In this document: positions 32,901 to 41,062 of the stretch, one piece after another | Layout of the letters: each line of letters opens with the position of its first letter | How positions within the stretch are numbered: the first letter of the stretch is position 1 | Assembly (NCBI GenBank): GCA_009760855.2 | Contig: WPIO01000066.1 | Location: 553,501-617,500, forward strand | Length of the DNA: 64,000 nucleotides | From: Cristatella mucedo | Taxonomy: Eukaryota; Bryozoa; Phylactolaemata; Cristatellidae | Direction of reading: 5' to 3' | Notes under the pieces: model-generated | Seen by the model: the letters and a program-made list of their open reading frames with translations, nothing else | Told to the model about the DNA's origin: nothing | Database searches by the model: none | Program-made: the position numbers and the translations under genes

Positions 32901-35824
32901 TGTTCCAGAGTCTTTGATAGGAATGGTACGAGGGAGACTGGGCAGTAGTTGCTCTAGTTCTCTTGGTCTAGTGTTGCTTTCTTAAGAAGTGGCCTGACTA
33001 CAGATTTTTTGAAAGGTGCTGGGACATGGCCTGAGGCTAATGACACATTAGTGATGTTAGTTACACATGGCAGCTGCAGATCAATGCAACTTAGGAGCAG
33101 GACAGTGGGAATAGGGTCCGGAGGACTTGTTGTCTTTCTTGATTAGGATATGAACTTCAGGACGAGATCACTACTGACCTGCTTGAATTTAGACATTGAG
33201 GTGCTGCAAGGAATCGAGGGACAGCATTTTAGGGAGGATGCTGCCAACGCAGGAATCGAGTACCTGATCTTGTTTATCTTCTGGACAAAATCAAGAGAAG
33301 CGATCAGCTATATCATCACAGGGATCGTCGGGCAAGGAGCTAATCTAGGAGCGGTTGAGTAGATGGTTGATGGTCGACATCAGCATCTTTGGATTGTGCA
33401 TCTGTGATGCAACAATGTTTTCACAGAAGCTAGACTCGACCTATGCTCGGATCGATTGGTACAACCTACAGTAATAATAATGCACTTGATAAAGCGCCCT
33501 CAGAGAACTCAATCTCTTTCTAGGCGCTTTAAATTTGCTGCAAAGGGAAATGCAATTGAATGGTGAGTAATATCATACTTGATAAACAACATGAATAACA
33601 TGGTTAGGGGTGACATGCACAGGGTCAGCATGCAAATGTGTTTAGTGGCAGCATGCACAATAGTTGACGTATGTCTGTCGATGGACAGTCAGTCCTGATC
33701 TTTTGCATGCTTTTTCAAGCTTTCACTTAGTAGATCTAGCTTGCATAACGTCTGTGGTAAACCATAGGCCGTCTGGGCAATAGCGCACATCTTATCAGAC
33801 TTGACTAGCCAGTTACACTTCCAAAAGGGCAGGTCTCAATGGAATAGAGATCCTTATTTTGGAGCTACCCACAGTTCAGCTACAAGTGACTGGCCGTTAC
33901 TTCACTGCATTTTAAATGGCTGAGAGACGGACTGATGGACTAGGTGTTGCCTCATTGAAAACGCTGCGCACATTTTACGACCCAAGTTGTCGGCAGGGTC
34001 ACCTTACTATGGACTATATTATGAAGTTGGCGCATACCTCGATCCAATATGGTAGTAGTGTCAGTAGCAGTGCAAGCAGCAATGTGAGCCTAAAACAGCA
34101 GCCTGATCATGCATGCTAAACTGAATTTGCCTGTTCAGGTTTAAGGTTTCCAGGTTCAGCTAGCAAGAACCAAGAGCAGCTCCATAGATGCCCCCCCCCG
34201 CTAGCCACGAAAAGAGCGCATTCGGCATGTAACAGTGCACCCCCACCCATCAGAATAAGCTGCAAGCATGCAGCATATAGTCAATCAATTCACCCAGCAT
34301 CTCCTTACTCTGGCAAACGACATCATAGGATCGGCGTAGGCATCACAGTCGAAGTATTGGCAAACGACACGCTTCGGTCTCCTAATTAGGATGCCACCAG
34401 CTATGCGGCGCCATTTTTTCGACACCCTGTCCGGACAAAAAAGAAGTGATGCTGTCAGGCACATCACTGGTTACACATACCACACGATCACAATACCTTG
34501 CAGTATTATACAAATTATGCGATGTATAAATGCATTCAGACACATTCAACATATAAGTGGGTGATATGCACCTTTGTATAGACATGTACCGAAGGACATT
34601 CACATCTCTTATCTGCACTACCAGCACATGAGGATGACTATGATGGCAAGACTGATTGCCTATTAGGCTACACACTTTCCTTCAGTACAAATTAAATAAC
34701 ACAAATCTTAGCTAACTAAACAGCCTTAACCTAGCAGCAGACAAACTCAAGTGGCTATCACCTGCTTCCGGGAAGCAATACAGGATATTTTGCTGTCAGA
34801 ATCCTAACCCACTACTTGGGCCATTGAGAAGTGCACACCGTACCCTTTGGGCTAATACGTGGGCTAGAAAAATATTCTTACTAAACAGAAGTAGCAAAAA
34901 GCATGCAACACCATCCAAAATTACCACAATCGAAATCAGAAATGACGATCGTGCAAGAACTGCCGAGCTGGTTTGGTCTAGCGGTTAAGGTGCTCGCCCC
35001 GACTAAGGTCTGAATGAGGTCATGGGCTCGAGCCCCGAGGCATATGTGAAGCACCTGAATAGAGATTAAGCTCTCTTTGGGCGCTATATAAATGAATTAT
35101 ATTTTTTCGTTAATTTTGTAACTGTAATTGCGAATTAGAAGTCAAAACATGTAAGTAAATATCAGTGTTCCCAGCATATCAGCTGTTTCCTTTATCATAT
35201 AAACCTGACTGTTGCTGTTCCAATGTGCTTTGACAGCGAACCTGAGCATATCATTAGCCAGAGGTTTTACAAACTGGTGGCCGATGGTGCCCCCAGGTTT
35301 GCTCTAGCATGGCCGGCCAAACATCATACTTATTTGCGTTTGCTTGCGTGATAACATGCATTCAAATAACCCTTCGGTAATTATTCCGTTGCAGTAAGTA
35401 TTAAATTGAATGGCCGGGTGCTTAAGTTCTCTAACGGTGCTACACTACGGACGTATTAATTAGAGCTCATTTCAACTTCAATCGTTTTTATCAAAAACTC
35501 GCCGAGTACAGTTGCATACAATGCCCAAGCCGATGCAAAATTGGAATTTCACAGAATACAAGACTTTCTGTAGCGGACAAGCACAAATTGGTCCTAACGT
35601 AAGCAGCACATCAGGCATTACAGCTACTTGAACTCGACAACAACAGTAACAGCTCTCCGTCAGTGCAGATATTAATCGCGACATTCAACAGATTTCAGCA
35701 GCGAGAGAGTCGCTTACCTGCATATTATGCCGAGTTTGTAGGCCGAAAGAAAACTAAAAATGACCTCTAAAATTTCGTCAAGGTTAAGAGCCGAATCGAC
35801 CACGGCCAGCAGCGCCTCATCCAT
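17467..35824 (-). CDS. FBXO22: FBXO22, F-box protein with FIST domains (six exons)
   Basis: FBXO22 is the substrate-recognition subunit of an SCF (SKP1-CUL1-F-box) ubiquitin ligase; in vertebrates it targets KDM4 demethylases and methylated p53. Six minus-strand exons (35718-35824, 34309-34426, 30401-30475, 29898-30045, 22409-22691, 17467-17947) join in phase to 1212 nt, 403 codons plus stop, matching the usual FBXO22 length of about 400. Residues about 15-50 form the F-box ([20 protein letters not shown], then [10 protein letters not shown] across the first junction). The FIST-C region ends the protein ([27 protein letters not shown]). Five of six exons are firm; exon 3 has a weak donor. Introns carry LINE and SINE insertions. 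Confidence 0.88.
18103..18239 (+). mobile_element. SINE-2 copy with L2-type tail
   Basis: tRNA-like head (GGTCCAGCGGTTAAGGTGCT as A-box region, GGGCTCGAGCCCCG as B-box region) joined to AGTGATTAAGTTCTCTTAGG then GTGCTATACAAATGAATT. The last 45 bases are the tail shared with L2 LINEs. It sits in FBXO22 intron 5, antisense to the gene. Confidence 0.85.
18508..19215 (-). mobile_element. L2-A 3' fragment
   Basis: Tail (GCGCCATCAAAGAACTGAAT), 3' UTR and reverse-strand C-terminal coding ([37 protein letters not shown]) with frame breaks. 5'-truncated near 19215. Confidence 0.85.
19440..20005 (-). mobile_element. L2-like LINE fragment, diverged family
   Basis: The reverse strand carries a decayed RT box ([16 protein letters not shown], ancestrally [10 protein letters not shown]-type) and, at 19690-19740, [12 protein letters not shown], the usual post-RT motif. 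It is not the same family as L2-A. Confidence 0.55.
20006..20528 (-). mobile_element. L2-A 3' fragment with ATT-repeat tail
   Basis: ATA-repeat at 20006-20023, tail hairpin, 3' UTR, then reverse-strand [20 protein letters not shown]. Close to consensus. It abuts a different LINE fragment at 20529. Confidence 0.85.
20529..20985 (-). mobile_element. LINE RT fragment (diverged L2-like)
   Basis: Reverse strand reads [33 protein letters not shown], and [14 protein letters not shown]: the RT core of an L2-like LINE with stops. It ends where the active-site box would be (GSAMTSML in place of YADD). Confidence 0.65.
20990..21310 (+). mobile_element. LINE RT fragment, plus strand, degenerate
   Basis: The plus strand shows [19 protein letters not shown], a decayed F.YVDDTKLYQSF-type RT active-site box, after an unreadable GVPQG-like start. 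Another old L2-like family. Confidence 0.45.
21368..21538 (-). mobile_element. SINE-1 copy
   Basis: Full-length reverse complement of SINE-1, from CCTAGCTGAATTAACAGCC to GTGCCATCACGGCTCAC, B box GGATTCGAACCC. Confidence 0.9.
21744..21935 (+). mobile_element. Diverged tRNA-derived SINE (SINE-3 type)
   Basis: B box GGATTCGAGTCCTGC at about 21791, preceded by CCCTAACGACCCAGGTCATG. The later part GGCTCTTCTGCTGCTATAT and a GATCAGCTGACC end resemble SINE-1's 3' half. A related head (CGACCCAGGTCGCGAGTTCA) occurs at 45914. Confidence 0.55.
21936..22408. other. FBXO22 intron 5 sequence
   Basis: Contains a short CA-rich repeat at about 22120-22190 and otherwise no recognisable element. Confidence 0.4.
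22409..22691 (-). CDS. FBXO22: FBXO22 exon 5 (FIST N part)
   Basis: Acceptor GCATGCGTGTAG|GC completes Gly. The exon then encodes [53 protein letters not shown] and DIVVAGGYI, aligning with the FIST region of FBXO22 including its AGG turn. Donor GAGAG|GTAAAG leaves AG, which exon 6 completes to Arg. Confidence 0.88.
22692..23133. other. FBXO22 intron 4 sequence, GA-rich at start
   Basis: GA-rich stretch 22745-22840, then unassigned DNA. Confidence 0.4.
23134..23287 (-). mobile_element. SINE-1 copy, diverged
   Basis: Reverse complement of SINE-1 with many substitutions (AGTTAGCTGATTTGACAGCC, B box AGAACTCGAACCC). An old copy. Confidence 0.7.
23345..23690 (+). mobile_element. L2-A-like C-terminal fragment
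   Basis: Plus strand CAAATCATTTGGAGACCGTG ... AACTCATTACCGACTGACGT ... ACATTTAAAAGGAGC corresponds to the KSFGDRAFS / NSLPT / TFKRNLK end of L2-A, followed by a decayed tail with ATTATT repeats. Confidence 0.6.
24040..24360 (+). mobile_element. LINE-B C-terminal fragment
   Basis: Reads [20 protein letters not shown] and [13 protein letters not shown] in frame, the C-terminal end of LINE-B. It ends exactly where a SINE-1 begins. Confidence 0.8.
24361..24537 (+). mobile_element. SINE-1 copy, full length
   Basis: GTGAGCCGTGATGGCACACT start, B box GGTTCGATTCC, end GGCTGTTTAATCAGCTACGA plus a T-run. Among the best-preserved copies; inserted into LINE-B sequence. Confidence 0.9.
24545..25021 (-). 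mobile_element. L2-A 3' fragment
   Basis: AATAATAATA tail, hairpin (GTGCCTTCAGAGAACTTAAT), 3' UTR and the last part of coding on the reverse strand with small indels. Confidence 0.83.
25024..25108 (+). mobile_element. LINE-B 3' tail
   Basis: CCCGAAAGCCGCTTAGGCTG, ACTATACAAAACTCTCCTGC: the last about 85 bp of LINE-B. Confidence 0.75.
25420..29085 (+). mobile_element. Longest L2-A LINE copy
   Basis: The most complete L2-A element, about 3.6 kb; the 5' limit is uncertain (perhaps from about 25315). An N-terminal region ([12 protein letters not shown]) leads into an AP-endonuclease ([43 protein letters not shown] at 26271-26295, LSDH near 26458). The reverse transcriptase follows ([57 protein letters not shown] with YADD at 27986-27997), then the C-terminal region, 3' UTR and hairpin tail with ATT end. 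Damage: a 163 bp tandem duplication, a stop at 26933-26935, a Tyr-to-stop change at 27884-27886, and later frameshifts. It lies antisense in FBXO22 intron 4. Confidence 0.9.
26310..26635 (+). repeat. 163 bp tandem duplication in L2-A endonuclease
   Basis: Units 26310-26472 and 26473-26635, both starting TTTCAGCACCGAATTTCATG and ending GACCACATGCAG. Nearly identical (GGTCATGCACTC versus GGTCACACACTC). The period is not a multiple of three, so it shifts the frame and truncates the endonuclease after its SDH motif. Confidence 0.93.
29086..29897. other. FBXO22 intron 4 sequence near exon 4
   Basis: No transposon match noticed. 29640-29890 is richer in GC, with an open frame lacking any domain. 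Confidence 0.4.
29898..30045 (-). CDS. FBXO22: FBXO22 exon 4
   Basis: Acceptor TGTCCTTTCTACAG|GAG, then [16 protein letters not shown] ... [20 protein letters not shown]. It ends GCATCG|GTAAAC, splitting a Gly codon. This matches the conserved FBXO22 segment just before the poly-Gly/Ser loop that opens the first FIST part. Confidence 0.85.
30401..30475 (-). CDS. FBXO22: FBXO22 exon 3 (tentative borders)
   Basis: Acceptor CTGGTGCTGCAG|CAG. The peptide [20 protein letters not shown] then SSETR resembles the ILPHxxLxxxxxSET segment of vertebrate FBXO22. The donor CACGA|GTTTGC is weak but is the one I found that keeps phase 0 into exon 4, and it makes the total exactly 403 codons. Its borders could differ. 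Confidence 0.55.
30724..30855 (+). mobile_element. Old SINE-2 copy
   Basis: GTGGGCTCGAGCGCCATGGC (decayed B box) then CAAGTTCTCTTAATGTGCTG and TACAAAATTAATT: the SINE-2 layout with L2-type tail, much diverged. Confidence 0.55.
30856..31397. other. FBXO22 intron 2 sequence
   Basis: A trace of SINE-1-like sequence (TTGACTTAACAGCCTCGAAG) at about 30932 may be an old copy. Nothing else recognised. Confidence 0.4.
31398..33470 (-). mobile_element. L2-A copy, about 2.1 kb, degraded
   Basis: Tail and 3' UTR at 31398-31640. Reverse-strand C-terminal coding ([36 protein letters not shown]) runs to 32307, followed by the RT core with stops (motif remnants of GVPQG and LLDLS) to about 33130. The linker before RT follows to 33470. 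Sits in FBXO22 intron 2, same strand as the gene. Confidence 0.83.
33471..33800 (-). mobile_element. L2-A copy with large internal deletion
   Basis: Tail and 3' UTR (33471-33659) jump directly to sequence matching the pre-RT linker (TTTTTCAAGCTTTCACTTAG, AAACCATAGGCCGTCTGGGC), which in the long copy lies over 2 kb upstream. An internal deletion therefore joins the two ends. Confidence 0.7.
33801..34308. other. FBXO22 intron 2 sequence next to exon 2
   Basis: Unassigned; a C9-10 run at about 34191. A 67-codon open frame at 33916-34119 has no recognised domain. Confidence 0.4.
34309..34426 (-). CDS. FBXO22: FBXO22 exon 2 (end of F-box)
   Basis: Acceptor TTTTTTGTCCGGACAG|G, then [20 protein letters not shown], a typical F-box third helix. 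It ends SFAR before the donor A|GTAAGG. It ends in phase 0. Confidence 0.82.
34707..34866 (-). mobile_element. SINE-1 copy, strongly diverged
   Basis: AATCTTAGCTAACTAAACAG, then GGCTATCACCTGCTTCCGGG, then a decayed B box (AGAATCCTAACCC). In FBXO22 intron 1. Confidence 0.6.
34962..35100 (+). mobile_element. SINE-2 copy, full length
   Basis: GCCGAGCTGGTTTGGTCTAG, GGGCTCGAGCCCCG, then GAGATTAAGCTCTCTTTGGG and GCGCTATATAAATGAATT. The clearest copy of SINE-2, with tRNA-like head and L2-type tail. Confidence 0.88.
35101..35717. other. FBXO22 intron 1 sequence
   Basis: A trace of an L2-type tail near 35415-35450 (TTAAGTTCTCTAACGGTGCT). No gene. Confidence 0.4.
35718..35824 (-). CDS. FBXO22: FBXO22 exon 1 (start codon, F-box)
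   Basis: ATG at 35822-35824 in context CCCACTATGG, then [20 protein letters not shown] and the F-box helix ending KLGIIC-AG. The donor is AG|GTAAGC. The split Arg codon (AG|G) is completed by the next exon. No other in-frame ATG lies nearby. Confidence 0.85.
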
Positions 35825-36116
35825 AGTGGGAAAGAAAAATAACAGAACCGGTGGTAACTTACCTTGACCTTAAATCATCAACCATGCAGAACTAAAAATA
35901 GCTTGAATCATGTCCATTGTAAGGGATAACATAGTATCAAAGGTATAAAAATAAATTATAAAAAATATTGAGTGCATAAAATCAGACCAAAACAGGTATG
36001 CAAATACCTGTTCATCATAGACAGAAGAGAACAGTGGTATCCCGATGCCCAACCTAAGTCTGTCTTGCTAATCCACATCGAAAAATGGTTGGTTTGGCTG
36101 ATTAGACTCTGATAGC
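35825..36116. promoter_or_regulatory. Presumed 5' flank of FBXO22
   Basis: Sequence upstream of the FBXO22 ATG on the minus strand. A good donor-like AAG|GTAAGT lies at about 35860-35866 on that strand, so a non-coding first exon may end there. No TATA box or CpG-rich promoter is obvious. Confidence 0.3.
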
Positions 36117-37200
36117 GAAGTTCAAATCGTACTTATCCAATCGGCGGCCAGTGCGTGCCGTGCGGTGGTCGCGTCTCATCAACCAGACCAGTCACCCGTG
36201 GAGTTCCATTAGGGTCCGTTTTTGGTCCTTTGCTGGTCTCCATTTATACCTAGCCTCTTGGAAAAGTGATTCGGGCCTCTGCGATTGGTTAGCAATTCTA
36301 TGCTGATGCTACCCAGCTGTATTCACCGACGATGATCCAGCCAGTTTCAAGGAACTCCTCCGTGTCAACATAGGCAAGCTTAGATAAGCAAGGGCTCCTT
36401 TTTCTTCACTCGAAAGCTGAAGTCCTACCAGTCAGACCCGAAACAACTTATAAGATAGAGAACCATTTGCTTACCAACTACAGGACTTGGTCTCCGGATC
36501 TTAGAGGATTGGCCGATAAGTTTACGAGCAATCATACCGTTTTACTGCCGCCTCAATGCAAGCAAAGGCAGCCCTTGTAAGTGGATTTGGATGATGTGCT
36601 TGTTTTTTCGCCGAGACTCTCTTTTTGCTCAGCTAGGCCATAGCAGGATCAGCGGGACACCGAGCTCTTGATCGGGCTTCCAGGCGGTTGACCATTCGAT
36701 GCACGAAGTACAGTCCGACAGGTTGACCAATCGAAGCACGAGGGACTGTTCGACAACTCTATTCTCAGCTCCGTAGTTCAACGAATTTTCGCAAAGAGTT
36801 AAGCTGGGCACTTCGAAACTAAAAATGTACAGGTGGAGCGTGACCCTACAAAACCATCGACTAAAGCAAATGCTAAGTCGCAACCTGAGACTTTTCTTGA
36901 CACATTTTCAAGGTTTCTGTTAACAATGTAGCTGTATTAATAAAAAACAGCAAAAAGAACTCATCTCCTGAAGACTTGAGTTAATTCATTCTTTGTTCTT
37001 CACTGGCACCAATGTAGACCAACGGTAACTCATGTTTGTAATGCTGCTCTGGATGATTGAGTTGTTTCAATGAACTTCGAATTGGCCATCAGTAAGCCTG
37101 GAATGGGTTCAGAGGTCCTCTCAAGCAATCGCCCGAGCCATCAGTAAGCCTGGAATGGGTTCAGAGGTCCTCTCAAGCAATCGCCCAGCTTCGCTCATTC
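36117..37200 (+). mobile_element. LINE-B-like fragments, rearranged
   Basis: 36117-36350 reads TRGVPLGSVFGPLLVSIYT, then QFYADATQLYS (RT box). 36385-36540 matches the linker before RT seen at 10070-10210. 36930-37190 matches the start of RT (AAAGAACTCATCTCCTGAAG). The order is scrambled relative to the copy at 9190, so these are separate or shuffled insertions. Confidence 0.65.
37085..37188 (+). repeat. 52 bp tandem duplication
   Basis: Units 37085-37136 and 37137-37188 start GCCATCAGTAAGCCTGGAAT and look identical. Confidence 0.9.
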
Positions 37201-37223
37201 TTGTTTTGCCAATGTTTCTCGAA

Positions 37224-37460
37224 ATGATTAAGCCTTGAGGTCTTATGCACCGAAAGTTTGTCATTTACTTGCAGCCATGGTCACTACCCATAAGGAAATG
37301 CCTGTTCAACCAAGACAGAAATAAACCACTTACATTTTGAACAATAGAGCTCAACTCACATTTCAAATTTTACGATGATCTCTTAACTATTGGCGGAGTT
37401 AGGGAATAAAGCAGGAAGAGCACTGTACATGGAACTGTTTAAAAGTCGCAAGATGCATTT
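37224..37460. repeat. Unclassified interspersed repeat, copy 1
   Basis: Similar to 38985-39260: shared blocks include GGTCACTACCC, CATTTCAAATTTTA and a GAGGTCTTA/GGGTCTTAGGCAC start. Both lie just downstream of decayed LINE coding sequence, so this may be the 3' region of an old LINE family. Confidence 0.5.
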
Positions 37461-37754
37461 GAACAAGCTGTAAGAACATACCTCCATGTACCAGGGTCCA
37501 GCAAGTTGGGACATACTTTGTAAATGATACTGAAATCGAAATTTTTTTTGCAGATATTTTCATCCAGTTTACTTCCTGGTTAGATGTGATATGCACAATT
37601 ATTTTTCATTTTTATGGAAATCGTCAACATTTCCGATGCCATTTATAAAATGCTTTTAACATACTTGTCTTTTGAATGATATTTTAAACAAGTTTTGGAT
37701 TGCTGGACATTTTCTTTTAAAGTTTCAACAATTACTCGTAATGCAAGTAACTCA

Positions 37755-37905
37755 CGAAATTTTGCGGCCTTAAATGTGCGTATACCATCAATACATGTAG
37801 CAAGGGAGTTGAAAGAATTCGACTTGCCTGTGGGCTGGGAGAGTTCGAAGCAAAGGTGCTATGAGTGTCATCTGCATAGACGTGACCGCCTAGATTCACA
37901 ATAAA
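37755..37905 (-). mobile_element. L2-A scrap around the RT active site
   Basis: Matches L2-A around the region just after YADD on the reverse strand (CATCAATACATGTAGCAAGG, AAGCAAAGGTGCTATGAGTG). No tail. Confidence 0.7.
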
Positions 37906-38138
37906 GCCTTGAAGGTTTCAAACAATGAGCATTCTCATAAGCGTTTTTTGCTTTAAAGCTTCACCTAATGAAAAATCAGTCGGAACCTGTCTTAGGACCG
38001 AACGCTGAACTCATATTTTGTCTCAAACTCTAAAAGATCCAGATAACTCGTCGATACAAATACCGAGATTAAATAACATCGTTACTGCATTTGATATCTC
38101 AGACTGGAGTGATTCCTCCTCAAAACCTTCCATTAAAT

Positions 38139-38274
38139 ATAATTCATTTATTTAGCGCCCCAAGAGAACTTAATCACTTCAGGCGCTTCACATATGCCTC
38201 GGGGCTCGAGCCCACGACCTCAGTCAGACCTTGGTCGGGGAGAACACCTTAACCGCTAGACCAAACCAGCTCTG
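38139..38274 (-). mobile_element. SINE-2 copy
   Basis: Reverse complement: AATTCATTTATTTAGCGCCC tail, CCTCGGGGCTCGAGCCCACG B-box region, AACCGCTAGACCAAACCAGC head. Confidence 0.88.
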
Positions 38275-38559
38275 AAAGATGCTTATTTCAGCTTTAAATC
38301 TGCCAAGTGTCTAAAATTAGAAGTCCTCTCGCAGCGGTACCAGAGGCTACAAGAGCCATAGCTTCTAGGGCTGCAACAAGAAGGAGAGAGCAGCCGGAAA
38401 CAACTTGAACTGGTAGCATTGCTGCTATTCGCAACAGGCCTTCGCCCGTTAACAAACTGCTCATGATATAAGATCTTTAAACTTTGGTCGCAAAATAGAC
38501 GGCACTGTCAAGCCATTTCAATATTTCAAACTTTCATTGGTTAATGGTAAATGAATATA

Positions 38560-38960
38560 TAAATGTCAGGTGTTGTCTGTCGTCTGCGTGCTAGTAGTGA
38601 GGTTCCAACGGCTGCCATAATTCATCCGAATATCTCGAAAATTGGGGTGACCTTAAGTAAGAGTCCGACAGTAAAACTGTCATATGTTTATGAACTAGCA
38701 TCTTTATTAATGATAATCTCTTGTTCGTGGCTTACGGCCAATTCCCTCAATCGTCTGGCGCAAAGTTTAGCTGCTTATCTGGTCTTTCGTCCAACGGACG
38801 TCTGCCACATCACACCACTTCTGTTTGAGCATCACTGGCTTCTCATAAAGTACCGAATTGACTTTAAGATCCCCTGTCTGATTAAAACTGCTTCACTCAC
38901 TGGTAGCAGTAAACATTTCCCAATATATTACTTCTCAAAAGGCCCTAGAACCACCGGTTG
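38560..38960 (+). mobile_element. Old LINE C-terminal fragment (third family)
   Basis: Reads CHITPLLFEHHWLLIKYRID then FKI, the ITPLL..LHWLPI..RIDFKI signature of L2/CR1 LINE C-termini, but unlike L2-A or LINE-B in sequence. Confidence 0.6.
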
Positions 38961-38984
38961 ATCAAATGATAGTAATCCCTTTCG

Positions 38985-39260
38985 CTCTTTCCGAAAACTT
39001 AATCTTTAGATAATTGAGCCCTCGGGTCTTAGGCACTGAGAAAGTGCACCACTTGCTTGCGACTACGGTCACTACCCGCAAATCAATGCTTGCCCAAGCC
39101 AAACCAGAAGTAAGATACCGCAATGTTGAATAGTAGAGTTGAAATCGCATTTCAAATTTTAAATGGATTTGTTAAGTATAGGTCGAACTATGCATTTTGC
39201 AGGGCACAAAGAGTATTGTAAATGAAGGTACTTGAAAGTCACTAGCAGTCACCTCAATAA
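38985..39260. repeat. Unclassified interspersed repeat, copy 2
   Basis: Second copy of the repeat at 37224-37460, diverged. Confidence 0.5.
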
Positions 39261-39344
39261 GAACAAGCGAGAAGCATAAGATGGTGAAATCAGTAGATTA
39301 TTTATTTATAGAAATTTTGCTTCTTTTTTACTTTTGGATTATAT

Positions 39345-40036
39345 AATGATATCAATAATTTGTAAAGAGCCCTCAAAGAACGGAATCCCTAGGCGCTTTA
39401 CAGATGCTATACAAAATGGATTACCAAATTTCTGGTAGTTAGATCCCGAAGCAGTACGTATAGTGTAAGCAAGCACATGCATACGAAGGACGAACCACAA
39501 AGACCCACTAAATTTTGCGATACAAAGGTGTGTTTTAAGCTTCTTTTTAACTTCGTCATGCCAGGAGACGTTAGGACATGCGTTGATAGTGATTTTCAGG
39601 GTTTGGGAGCATACGAACTTAAAGCACGGTCTCCAATAGTTTTAGGGTTCGTACGAGGTATAGGTAAGCGATTCGAGTCAAAACAGCAGGTTTTACGATT
39701 TTTTGCCTGTTATGGGAGTAGTTATAATAGGTACGATGGAGCCAGAGAATGAAGGGACCTAAAAGTAAGTTACAGAATCTTAAGGTCGATGCGCTGCTTG
39801 ATTGGGAGCCAGTGCAGATCGGCGAGAAGTGCTGTGATGGGACAACTGCAATGCTCACGACAGATAAGCCTGCATGCAGAGTTTTGAACCAACAGTAAGT
39901 GCTCGATTGCACATGCCGGTAGACCAGCAAGCAGTGAGTTACAGAAGTCAAGACGGGATGTCACTAATGCATGGACCAATTTAGATGTGGTATTCCTGTC
40001 TAAACAAGCCTGAATTCTAGCAATGTTGTTTAGTAG
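39345..40036 (-). mobile_element. L2-A 3' fragment
   Basis: Tail (GAGCCCTCAAAGAACGGAAT, TAGGCGCTTTACAG), a shortened 3' UTR, then reverse-strand [20 protein letters not shown] and ALLADLHWLPIKQRID. Confidence 0.82.
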
Positions 40037-40139
40037 ATGTGGTTTGCATAATAATTTTTCATTGTTTATGGAAATTGTTTAAACACCCAATTTTATTTCT
40101 AACACGTCTGTGTTTTAAGAGATACCATAAACATATTTT

Positions 40140-40380
40140 AGATCATTAGACATGTGTTCAACTATTTTCATGAAATTTACTCTTATCGGTGGCTACTAGC
40201 TGTAAACACAGCTGCTCACATAGTGTCTTCAAAGGTGGAATGCCTCGATCTACCATTTCTACTTGCCCATCTCTGGCTCGCTATTAAACACAAAGTCGAC
40301 TTCCCGATCCGCTATCTGGCTTGCAGGTCACTTAAATCACTTTTATCTAAAATATTCTATCACTTTCCTTGACAGCCTAG
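40140..40380 (+). mobile_element. Old LINE C-terminal fragment
   Basis: Reads AVNTAAHIVSSK, PFLLAHLWLAIKHKVDFPIR, ACRSLKSLLSKI: a decayed L2-like C-terminus related to 38560-38960. Confidence 0.5.
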
Positions 40381-40905
40381 GTGAAGGGCCTGTGAAGAGT
40401 CTTAGTTCTATTTGGGAGCTAAACTAATGCACTAATATTATTGTTAATGGGCTAACTGTTTAATTGGTTATGGCACTACAAAATAGTGGGAAACTCACAC
40501 TTGGATTAGGAAGTAGAATCTTAGCCCTGTGGCGTGATTCTCGCTCTTCACAAACTAGTTCGAGTGTTCGAGTCCTGCAACCACAAGATACCCAAATCTC
40601 TTTCCAGGCACCTTTAAATGCTGTAAATAAGCAAGGACGTCCCTTTGGCGTACTCACGTTTATCAAAATTATGCAGATAGATCGTAATTTGTGCACGGAT
40701 ATCCGTTGGAACTATTGAAGAACCGTAAGTAAAAGCTGGAAGGGCGATTCTTTCTAGCAACCGACACGTTGAATTGCCTAGCTGTACTGATAATTTAAGC
40801 GAAATTGAACACCTGCATGCTCCTTGAAGCGCATTAATACGTGTACCAATGAATCACTCTTCATGCGTTCAGTCGTCCATACACTCACGTTCTTTAGTGC
40901 AGAGA
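40381..40905. other. Unassigned stretch
   Basis: A possible B box (GAGTGTTCGAGTCCTGC) at about 40562 hints at an old SINE. Nothing else recognised. Confidence 0.35.
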
Positions 40906-40913
40906 GTCTACAT

Positions 40914-41062
40914 CAACGGTTCTTGGCCTGTGGTTTTCGACCCCTTTGGCGGTCGAACGACCCTTTCGCAGGGGTCGCCTAAGATCATGGGAAATTGGGG
41001 GTCGCTATAACATGAGGAACTGTATTAACGAGTCACGGCATTAAGAAGTTTGAGAACCACTG
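40914..41062 (+). mobile_element. SPIN-like non-autonomous hAT element
   Basis: A 149 bp element flanked by the perfect 8 bp direct repeat GTCTACAT (40906-40913 and 41063-41070). Its ends are CAACGGTTCTTG and AAGTTTGAGAACCACTG, i.e. hAT-type inverted termini. Internal motifs GACCCCTTTGGCGGTCGAAC, GACCCTTTCGCAGGGGTCGC, CTAAGATCATGGGAAA and CATGAGGAACTGTATTAA agree with what I remember of SPIN, a hAT family known for horizontal transfer among vertebrates and invertebrates. The central part is shortened. No transposase is encoded. Confidence 0.85.
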
